DNA from: Candidatus Peribacter sp. UBA6535
GTDB lineage: Bacteria > Patescibacteriota > Gracilibacteria > Peribacterales > Peribacteraceae
NCBI GenBank assembly: GCA_002436205.1
Contig: DJKT01000032.1
Coordinates: forward strand, 5,506 to 17,716
DNA length: 12,211 nt
Direction of reading: 5' to 3'
Made by a program: the position numbers and the translations under genes. This document shows, in pieces, positions 6,538-11,571 of this stretch. Position 1 is the stretch's first letter. Each line of letters opens with the position of its first letter. The notes beneath the pieces are model-generated. The model was given only the letters and a program-made list of their open reading frames with translations, searched no databases and was not told the DNA's origin.

Positions 6538-8116
6538 TACCTTCTTTACTGACATCAATATCCCTAAGTGCCTGATACACAAGCGAAAGCTCTGGGGTTC
6601 GCTTACCCTCTAAGCAGTCATGCGATAATCCAGTAGGAAACACCAAGTGCTGTAGCTTATATTTGGCTTCTACATCAGCTTTCTGCCAAAGTTCGCTTAA
6701 ATGTTCCATAAAGTAAGTACAATAACTTACGATCGCATCTACGTTGTATTCTTCAATGATTCCTTCATTCTGCTTGGAGTCTAAATCTTTTATGGAATCA
6801 TCAACCCGTTTGTAGTCTTCTTTAAGTCCTTCAAGTAATGCAACATCATCTTGGCTTGTTTTCATAAGATTGAGAATGGACTGCCTCTCTTTTCGTAGCA
6901 GTACTATTTCTTCTCCTCTCTCAGCATTATCACTATTGAGTTCTGCAAATTGCTTTTCCCAAGAATCTACAATGATGGCACGGAATAATTTTAACAGTTC
7001 TTTGGTAGGTTTTACCGTATCCATAAAAGATAAAAACTGCTCATGTACCTCTTCTGGATATAGCCTGAGCTTACATTCTTTATTCTTACAATCGTAATAA
7101 GCGTAACGACCACCTTTGCCAGTAGATGCACCACCTCGCAAAGGCTCAGTGCAATGAGGGCAGCGTAAAAAGTTACGCAGTGGAAATTCTGGATTGTACT
7201 TGTGCCTCCTCTTAGCCTGTGTGTCCGTTCGTTTTTTGTAGGTAGGAAGTTTCTTTTGCAACTTATGCCATTCGTCTGATGTCAAAGCTCCATCCCATTT
7301 TGCTGCAATTAATTTATAGTCTGTCCATTTTTCTTTGTTCATTCCTCCATAAACAGGATTGATGATCATCTTTGACCATGTTTGTGGAGACATAGGATTA
7401 CCATGGCATGTTAGCAGTCCACGTTCAGCATATTTACGAGCTACTACTGTTGGGTGTTCACCTCTTAATTGCTCCTGGAAAGCGTCGCACAAGAGTTTCC
7501 ATTGTTTCTCTGAAACAGGTTTCAATGATGGTCGCTTGATAAGTTTTCCATCTTCTCCAACGCCAACTGCTACTTTTTCATTCCGAAAACCCGTTGGTGC
7601 ATTTCTACACCACCAACCCTCTGCTGTCAGTTTCTTCTCTGCTCCATGTAACCTGTCACTCCGTATACGATTCTCTAAACGTGCTACAACAGCCAGAAAA
7701 CCTCCCATGGCTTCTCCACTTGGAGTGTCATCAATATTTTCAGTAGCAGACTCTAACCGAACACCGAATTTAGCAAGAGCTGCCTTGAGTTGATGATACT
7801 CAAATTCACCACCACGACTGAACCGATCAACCTTCCAAATTACTACTACATCAATCTCCTTACTATGTTCCACCACATAGTCTATGCAATCCATGAACGT
7901 GTATCGCTGCTCAGTTTTGGATGCAGTTTCTGCTATTACCATTTCTTCGTGATATTTATACCCTTGCCTACAACAGTATTCTTTATTGTCAGTACGTTGT
8001 ACCTCTATACTCTCGCCTTTAAGTTGCTTTTTTGTAGAAACCCGTAATATAGAGAAAGCACGTTCACCCTGCATAGGTTCACATTCTACCGCAGTTGGTA
8101 TATGCAAGTTAGTCAT
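6497..8116 (-). CDS. Large serine recombinase (integrase)
   Basis: The start at 8116 (539 residues, MTNLHIPTAV) is preferred over a longer frame to 8179 because it overlaps the upstream small gene by 8 bp (ATGACTAA), a typical coupled arrangement. The N-terminal resolvase domain (residues about 19-160) has ILRVSTKKQ with the nucleophile Ser27, and VIWKVDRFSRGG (92-103). The recombinase DNA-binding domain (about 170-290) has APTGFRNEKV, and YGGMNKEKW near residue 256. A zinc ribbon has C319-P-H-C322 with C343 and C348. A coiled coil spans about 385-450. It should catalyse integration and excision through a covalent serine-DNA intermediate. The last residues, RRGIEPLFPG, are read from the antisense strand of tRNA-Glu, and the TGA stop (6497-6499) falls on anticodon bases. 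The C-terminus therefore depends on the attachment site sequence. Confidence 0.93.
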   Translation of the reverse strand: MTNLHIPTAVECEPMQGERAFSILRVSTKKQLKGESIEVQRTDNKEYCCRQGYKYHEEMVIAETASKTEQRYTFMDCIDYVVEHSKEIDVVVIWKVDRFSRGGEFEYHQLKAALAKFGVRLESATENIDDTPSGEAMGGFLAVVARLENRIRSDRLHGAEKKLTAEGWWCRNAPTGFRNEKVAVGVGEDGKLIKRPSLKPVSEKQWKLLCDAFQEQLRGEHPTVVARKYAERGLLTCHGNPMSPQTWSKMIINPVYGGMNKEKWTDYKLIAAKWDGALTSDEWHKLQKKLPTYKKRTDTQAKRRHKYNPEFPLRNFLRCPHCTEPLRGGASTGKGGRYAYYDCKNKECKLRLYPEEVHEQFLSFMDTVKPTKELLKLFRAIIVDSWEKQFAELNSDNAERGEEIVLLRKERQSILNLMKTSQDDVALLEGLKEDYKRVDDSIKDLDSKQNEGIIEEYNVDAIVSYCTYFMEHLSELWQKADVEAKYKLQHLVFPTGLSHDCLEGKRTPELSLVYQALRDIDVSKEGMVARRGIEPLFPG

Positions 8117-8312
8117 TTTGAGTAGGTACGGAGGTTGAAGGATGCTCCAAAAGATACGAATCAATACACAAATTGGCAAAACAGTAGAGCGTATCCCTGA
8201 CTTGCTCTACATCCTCATCGCTCATGGATGGTTGCTTGAGAATCTGACGACATTTACTGATACTAAGTTGCTTGCGTGGACGAACAGCTTCTTTATCAAA
8301 CGGCACTGACAT
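8109..8312 (-). CDS. Small helical protein coupled to the serine recombinase
   Basis: This 67-residue protein has a basic N-terminal half (KEAVRPRKQLSISKCRQILK) and an acidic, amphipathic helix (SDEDVEQVRDTLYCFANLCID). Its stop overlaps the recombinase start by 8 bp (ATGACTAA), so the two are almost certainly cotranscribed and translationally coupled. Small proteins with an 'SDEEVExxRDxLY' helix are familiar to me from just upstream of recombinases in mobile elements. A role as recombination directionality factor, regulator or accessory subunit is possible but is inference. A strong Shine-Dalgarno (AAAGGAGGG, complement of 8331-8339) lies unusually far from the ATG, about 19 nt, with a small hairpin between. 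Confidence 0.65.
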   Translation of the reverse strand: MSVPFDKEAVRPRKQLSISKCRQILKQPSMSDEDVEQVRDTLYCFANLCIDSYLLEHPSTSVPTQND

Positions 8313-8321
8313 GACGACACG

Positions 8322-8339
8322 GGGTATAAACCCTCCTTT
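8322..8339 (-). promoter_or_regulatory. Distant Shine-Dalgarno with intervening hairpin
   Basis: On the minus strand AAAGGAGGG (8339-8331) precedes the small gene at 8312. Immediately after it GGGTTTATACCC (8333-8322) can form a 4-bp stem with a TTAT loop. The distance from GGAGG to ATG is about 19 nt, too long for normal initiation. Folding the hairpin would shorten it, but would use the last Gs of the Shine-Dalgarno. Alternatively the true start is an unrecognised codon or another mode of initiation. Confidence 0.4.
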
Positions 8340-8508
8340 CGTCTGTGAGCCAAAATCAATTTATATCAATGCGTCGAGTGTCCGTCTGAAATTCTATCTG
8401 CTTCTGATTCGGAGTTGCTTCAAATAAAACAAGATAAGTATCTCAAAAGTGTAACCAAAAGACAAGTTTTAGTGGCATCAGAATGATGGAATGGAGTATT
8501 CTCTGTAT

Positions 8509-8587
8509 GCAGTCCTACATTTTATTTCCAGAGCTTATTCTCAAATGAGCAACGACGGTCATAAGCGGGTGTTCACCTGCCTGCCGT
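8509..8587. ncRNA. Left half of a possible structured RNA or operator split by the IS
   Basis: With the IS and one target copy removed (8588-10452), 8509-8587 joins 10453-10487 to give 114 nt with nested pairing. P1 is GCAGTCCTACAT (8509-8520) with 10476-10487, a perfect 12 bp. P2 is TTCCAGAG (8526-8533) with CTCTGGGAA (10462-10470), one bulge. P3 is a hairpin, 8533-8537 with 8546-8550. P4 is GACGG (8554-8558) with CCGTC (10449-10453). P5 is the hairpin GCGGGT-GTTC-ACCTGC (8565-8580). No known RNA family was recognised, and the transcribed strand is unknown. Large palindromic operators are an alternative. Confidence 0.35.
8579..8587. repeat. Target site duplication, left copy (GCCTGCCGT)
   Basis: This exact 9-bp direct repeat matches 10444-10452 and directly abuts the outer base of the terminal inverted repeats at both ends. 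A 9-bp (8-9) duplication suits IS256/MULE-type transposases. Confidence 0.85.
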
Positions 8588-8611
8588 GCAACCGTTCACT
8601 CTCGGGTGGGA
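8588..8611 (+). repeat. IS left terminal inverted repeat
   Basis: It begins GCA then ACCGTTCACTCTCGGGTGGG and a final A. The inner 21 bases (8591-8611) are exactly complementary to 10420-10440 at the other end. Confidence 0.9.
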
Positions 8612-8652
8612 TTTTTGTTACATGAGGATGAAGAATGAGTAGAATGTAGGAC

Positions 8653-9294
8653 ATGACAGAAGAGAAAATCCTCAATCACTTACAGAAGTACAAGCCTCAG
8701 GCAGTCATTCTTCATGGTTCTCGTGCGAAAGGGATTGAACGTAGTAGCAGTGATTGGGATTTGTATGTTCTCACTACGGAAGCAGAGGAAGAATGGAAGC
8801 CTCTGATTGAAACCGTTTATGGTGCAGATTTGGATGTGGACATCATCCGCCTCCCTGTTGCAAACGACAAACTGATGGAGTTTTTTGGTGCTACGTTGAT
8901 GCACTCCAAGATTTTGATGGATTCAGAGCAGGGCGATGCCAAAGAACTCATTGCGAAGGTTCAGGAGAAATATGCAAAGGGCAGAGTGGTTTCCAAAGAA
9001 GAGATGGAGTCGTCCCTGAGTCACATGCGTAGGGTTGTAGACCGTTTACAAGAGACAGAAGAGGGTTCAGGGGTGTTTGAATATCACCTAAGCGTGCTGT
9101 ACCAGATTGCCGTACAGTACTGGTTTGAAATACACAAAGAATGGTCACGTCCGATTTACGAGGCTTTGCCGTTCATTCAAGAGAAGGACAGTGCGTACCA
9201 TGGGCATCTGAGTACCATTTACGGCAAAAATGATGGTGTAGCCAAGCGAGAGGCCGCAAGGCAACTCCTCACGCTGTTGCAACAGCATGTTTGA
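8653..9294 (+). CDS. Nucleotidyltransferase (GSX10DXD) passenger gene of the IS
   Basis: This 213-residue protein starts with a pol-beta-type minimal nucleotidyltransferase domain. LHGSRAKG (residues 20-27) is followed by SDWDL (33-37), giving the GSX10DXD metal/NTP-binding pattern (D34, D36). A third carboxylate is likely in DLDVDIIRL (D61 or D63). Residues about 95-213 are predicted helical, without a motif I recognise. This could be a helical domain like those of antibiotic nucleotidyltransferases, or of HEPN/MNT-type pairs. The start is firm: an in-frame TAG lies two codons upstream (TAG GAC ATG). Known activities of the fold include transfer of AMP or another NMP to small molecules, tRNA or proteins; the substrate here is unknown. 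It lies wholly inside the IS repeats, convergent with the transposase, so it moves with the IS. No HEPN partner gene is present. Confidence 0.85.
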   Translation: MTEEKILNHLQKYKPQAVILHGSRAKGIERSSSDWDLYVLTTEAEEEWKPLIETVYGADLDVDIIRLPVANDKLMEFFGATLMHSKILMDSEQGDAKELIAKVQEKYAKGRVVSKEEMESSLSHMRRVVDRLQETEEGSGVFEYHLSVLYQIAVQYWFEIHKEWSRPIYEALPFIQEKDSAYHGHLSTIYGKNDGVAKREAARQLLTLLQQHV

Positions 9295-9295
9295 T

Positions 9296-10371
9296 TCAGG
9301 GCAAGAAAAACTCTGGCAGCTCCTTGTCCTTTCGTAGCGTTTTGCTCAACGAACAAATACCGTTCAGCTTCCTGAACTTTTTTGAACAGTCTGTAAATGG
9401 TTTGAGCCTGCGGTACAGAGCATAGGTAGAAAGCCATTGCTCTGCGGTCTTCACACTCTCAAAGCCTTGAATCGTTTTCAGTCTGCCTTGCAGGTGTTTG
9501 TTGTAGCTCTCAATGATGTTCGTGGTCTTGGGACACTCTTGGTGATACCACGCATCAGAGTGAACATAGCCAGTCAGCCATTTTCTGTGTTCAGCAATGT
9601 ACTGCAACGCTGCAATTTTCACAGGGTCATCTTGGTGGATTTGGAGAAGTTCAAAGCACCGCTTCTTCAACTTCTTCTTTCCAAGTTTCTCAATACGGAA
9701 CAGGTTGTTTTCAATGTCCTTCATGAAGTCACGGTAGGTTTCATCACTACGGACTCGTAGTTGCCGCCTGACGTTCTCCAAGAAGTGAACATGGCAGAGT
9801 TGGCAGAGAGCCTTTGGAAAGACGTAGTGGGCTGCCATACGGATTGCTTCGTTGTCATCGGCTACAACCGCATGGAGGTGGTAGCCTGTGTTTTTGAGCT
9901 TGGTAAAGAACTGTACCCACGCTTGGTAGTTTTCAGACGGAGCCAACATGCAGATGGGTATGTCATGGGTGCGGTAGTCAATGCCCCAGAGAAACGGAAT
10001 CTTCTGTTTGCAGCCCTTCACACCAACGTACTTTCCATCCACAACCAACACACCACCGAACTTGTTGGGATTGCAGTACTGGATTGTTACGGAGTTGTTG
10101 TGTGGCAGCTCATCCACTTCCGCTTTGAGCTTCTTGTAGGTCAATCCAACACTCCAACCATGTTTGAGTGCGAGACTGCGGATACTGGCTCCCATGAGGT
10201 ATTGCCGTAGGAGCTTTGGTTTCTTTCTGTGGTCTCTACTAAAACTCTTGTTGCAGTCGTTGCAACGGAATCGTTTCAGACCATTGCGAGAGCCATTTTT
10301 ATGTGTGTGAACGGAGCCACAGAACTTACACGCAGGATTGCGAGGAGTGAGGTTTTTTTGTCATTCAACAT
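9296..10371 (-). CDS. IS256/MULE-like DDE transposase with N-terminal zinc ribbon, apparent -1 frameshift
   Basis: The catalytic part (299 residues from an internal ATG at 10195) has VVDGKYVG (Asp, residue 53), VVADDNEA (Asp, 113-114), the C-x2-C-H segment CQLCHVHF (131-138) and TTNIIESYN (Glu229), matching the DDE plus C/D(2)H pattern of MULE/IS256-type enzymes. The same frame stays open upstream to 10360 and encodes a zinc ribbon (about 10330-10250) with ACKFCGS and RCNDCNKSF, clearly part of the protein. But no ATG, GTG or TTG lies between that ribbon and the TGA at 10361-10363. A plausible start, ATG at 10371 (MLNDKK), is in another frame and joins at an A7 run (complement of 10353-10359) by a -1 shift. 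This could be programmed slippage, a one-base loss or a sequencing error. No Shine-Dalgarno is seen. Confidence 0.82.
10353..10359 (-). promoter_or_regulatory. A7 slippery run at the transposase frame junction
   Basis: On the minus strand the codons GAC AAA AAA ACC follow the candidate start MLNDKK. Shifting by -1 at the A-run gives KNLTPRNPACKFCGS, the zinc-ribbon frame. Homopolymeric A runs are a known site of ribosomal or polymerase slippage in IS transposases. One extra A would make the gene continuous. Confidence 0.5.
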
Positions 10372-10419
10372 GTTGATTATGAGGAAAAAGGCTTGTGATA
10401 CACACAATCTACCATTTTT

Positions 10420-10443
10420 TCCCACCCGAGAGTGAACGGTCTC
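10420..10443 (-). repeat. IS right terminal inverted repeat
   Basis: Read inward on the minus strand it begins GAG then ACCGTTCACTCTCGGGTGGG and a final A. The inner 21 bases match the left end perfectly; the second and third bases differ. Confidence 0.9.
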
Positions 10444-10452
10444 GCCTGCCGT
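10444..10452. repeat. Target site duplication, right copy (GCCTGCCGT)
   Basis: It is identical to 8579-8587 and directly abuts the right inverted repeat. The following C (10453) completes the CCGTC that pairs with GACGG at 8554-8558 in the pre-insertion fold. Confidence 0.85.
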
Positions 10453-10487
10453 CTGCGCTCCCTCTGGGAAGTAGTATGTAGGACTGC
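10453..10487. ncRNA. Right half of the possible structured RNA or operator split by the IS
   Basis: It contains CTCTGGGAA (10462-10470) and ATGTAGGACTGC (10476-10487), which pair with 8526-8533 and 8509-8520 respectively once the IS is removed. It lies just upstream of the rightward membrane-protein gene. Confidence 0.35.
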
Positions 10488-10510
10488 CAGGTCGGACACT
10501 CGCTTTTGAT

Positions 10511-10921
10511 ATGAAACATGATTCTCACTCATCACAGGTCAAGAAAAAGGAGACACCTATATGGTCTCCAGAAAGAAGTGATGAGCTGCAACGTGAGCAT
10601 CAGAAGAAAGCTATAAGATGGTTCATAGCTGCACTGGCAATTCTGAGTATTATCTACATCATTAGTGCATGGATGAATCCAAGAGAGAGTGCAATAGGAA
10701 TTACTATAGGTATCATGGCTACCTACATAATTGTTTTCCTGTTGACTCCAAAAGAAGAGAAACGGCAATTTATAGACGCTGTAGTAGATGTTCTTCCTCG
10801 TGCATATCGTAAGAAACTGTTGCGTAAGGAGCTTCGTACTCTTCTGAGTAAGCGGATCAGTACTCTTGAAAGGAATCTAAAGAAAGTAAAAGAACTTCAA
10901 AAGGATGACCGACGCAAGTAG
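10511..10921 (+). CDS. Small two-helix membrane protein of unknown function
   Basis: This 136-residue protein has a charged N-terminus and two hydrophobic helices (about residues 37-55 and 60-79). A long, strongly basic, helical C-terminus (about 81-136) follows, with RKKLLRKELRTLLSKR and coiled-coil character near the end. The positive charge after the second helix suggests both termini are cytoplasmic. I do not recognise the family. In a phage-like setting it might be a holin-like or membrane-anchoring protein, but nothing specific supports this. No Shine-Dalgarno is visible before the ATG; the upstream sequence is CGGACACTCG-CTT-TTGATATG, a motif also found ahead of the recombinase operon. 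Its last 25 bp overlap the 3' end of the opposing terminase-like gene. Confidence 0.7.
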   Translation: MKHDSHSSQVKKKETPIWSPERSDELQREHQKKAIRWFIAALAILSIIYIISAWMNPRESAIGITIGIMATYIIVFLLTPKEEKRQFIDAVVDVLPRAYRKKLLRKELRTLLSKRISTLERNLKKVKELQKDDRRK

Positions 10922-11397
10922 TCAAGCAGCATCTTTCTATTCTCCTCTGGCGTGTTCCCTGGTTCATAGTGCAAACTCAAGTGTGGTTTGGTCATGTGAT
11001 TCCCATCATTGAGTGAGCGAAGGTTTGGATCTAAATCACAGAGCTTGCAGAGTGCTCTTAGCTTCTCCCCTAAACGGAGCATTGCTAATCCAGGACCAGG
11101 TACATCTATGAACTCCTGCCATGGTGCATAAGCGATGTCTGCAATGTGTTGAAGAGTACGTTGGGTGTTGATACCTGCATCCTCAAGTTTAGGTCTCATG
11201 TACGCATCCATAGCTTTGATAATCTGAGGTTTTCGGAGGTTCTCAGCTCCGACAGCAGCGAGTGTAACCTTGTTACCTTTATACCCTGCAATACGTGCTG
11301 CCTCTGTAGCATTGCGTTGTGCTGCACCTACATACGCAAGCACAAACTCACATTGCTTTGCAGTAAGCTGATCAAATTCTAAAGGAAAGACTCTCAT
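10897..11397 (-). CDS. Phage terminase small subunit-like protein
   Basis: This 166-residue protein resembles the Terminase_2 family. LTAKQCEFVLAYV (residues 11-23) is followed by RNATEAARIAGYKG (28-41) and then AAVGAENLRKPQIIKAMDAYM (47-67), the usual 'LTxKQxxFVxxY...NATxAAxxAGY...GxxxLxxPxI' pattern of an N-terminal helix-turn-helix. Small terminases bind phage DNA at the packaging site and load the large subunit. No large terminase follows: downstream on this strand is the 3' end of the membrane-protein gene on the other strand. So either the packaging module is broken up or this is a domesticated DNA-binding protein. A perfect TATAAT lies 7 nt before the ATG with no Shine-Dalgarno, suggesting a leaderless mRNA. 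Confidence 0.82.
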   Translation of the reverse strand: MRVFPLEFDQLTAKQCEFVLAYVGAAQRNATEAARIAGYKGNKVTLAAVGAENLRKPQIIKAMDAYMRPKLEDAGINTQRTLQHIADIAYAPWQEFIDVPGPGLAMLRLGEKLRALCKLCDLDPNLRSLNDGNHMTKPHLSLHYEPGNTPEENRKMLLDYLRRSSF

Positions 11398-11404
11398 GTA
11401 CTAC

Positions 11405-11410
11405 ATTATA
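11405..11410 (-). promoter_or_regulatory. -10 element of a predicted leaderless promoter
   Basis: TATAAT on the minus strand is followed by GTAGTAC and then the ATG of the terminase-like gene. Transcription would begin at or next to the start codon. The -35 region is weak: TTGGGG is at 20 bp spacing, and there is no good TTGACA at 17. Confidence 0.5.
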
Positions 11411-11450
11411 CTTGTGTCCATTTCACAAACCCCCAAAATCAACAGTTCTA

Positions 11451-11537
11451 CTAAACAGTAGCAAGAGTCTTTCTGCTCTGTAACTGCGCTTCTTGCATCA
11501 CAGGCAAGTCGTTGAGTACCTTATACCAATCTATCAT
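11451..11537 (-). CDS. Possible 28-residue small protein
   Basis: ATG at 11537 to TAG at 11451-11453 encodes 28 residues beginning MIDWYKVLNDLPVMQEAQ, with a protein-like composition. It lies between the SLH gene and the terminase-like gene on the same strand. There is no clear Shine-Dalgarno and no recognised family. It may be a remnant of a longer gene: the frame is open only 10 codons further upstream, to a TAA. Confidence 0.2.
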   Translation of the reverse strand: MIDWYKVLNDLPVMQEAQLQSRKTLATV

Positions 11538-11571
11538 GGCATCTATGATAAGTAGCCTTATGGATTACAAG

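Larger units (their letters stand above)
8313..8587. other. Non-coding regulatory region left of the IS (ancestrally divergent intergenic region)
   Basis: I see no protein gene here. It separates the leftward recombinase operon from the rightward membrane-protein gene at 10511, and before IS insertion was about 330 bp long with the right flank. It contains CGGACACTCG-N5-TTGATAT on the minus strand (8384-8363), repeated in near form on the plus strand at 10493-10512, and the left half of the inverted-repeat structure described separately. An AT-rich TATAAA-like segment (complement of 8360-8365) could serve as a -10 element for the recombinase operon, but no good -35 is visible. Confidence 0.4.
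8588..10443. mobile_element. Complete insertion sequence with passenger nucleotidyltransferase gene
   Basis: Its ends are 24-bp terminal inverted repeats differing at two outer positions (GCA versus GAG, followed by a perfect 21 bp, ACCGTTCACTCTCGGGTGGG plus A). It is flanked by the 9-bp direct repeat GCCTGCCGT. Total length is 1856 bp. It carries two convergent genes separated by 1 bp: a rightward nucleotidyltransferase (8653-9294) and a leftward DDE transposase of IS256/MULE type (9296-10371). The intact ends and exact target duplication suggest a fairly recent insertion. I do not recognise it as a named IS. Confidence 0.9.

Noticed and set aside
8117..8179. Longer N-terminus of the serine recombinase
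   Set aside because: The ATG at 8116 makes the typical short overlap with the upstream gene, and the extra residues overlap that gene's coding sequence without family support.
8653..9294. Complete HEPN/MNT toxin-antitoxin pair
   Set aside because: Only the nucleotidyltransferase is present. No HEPN gene with an RX4-6H motif is found beside it or in the other frames.
9437..10435. Three rightward open frames opposite the transposase
   Set aside because: They are antisense to a clear DDE transposase and zinc ribbon, and their translations show no protein-like motifs.
11398..11571. Right attachment site of the element
   Set aside because: No match to the tRNA-Glu 3' half (GGTTCGATTCCCCTACGGGC) could be found here or elsewhere to the right.
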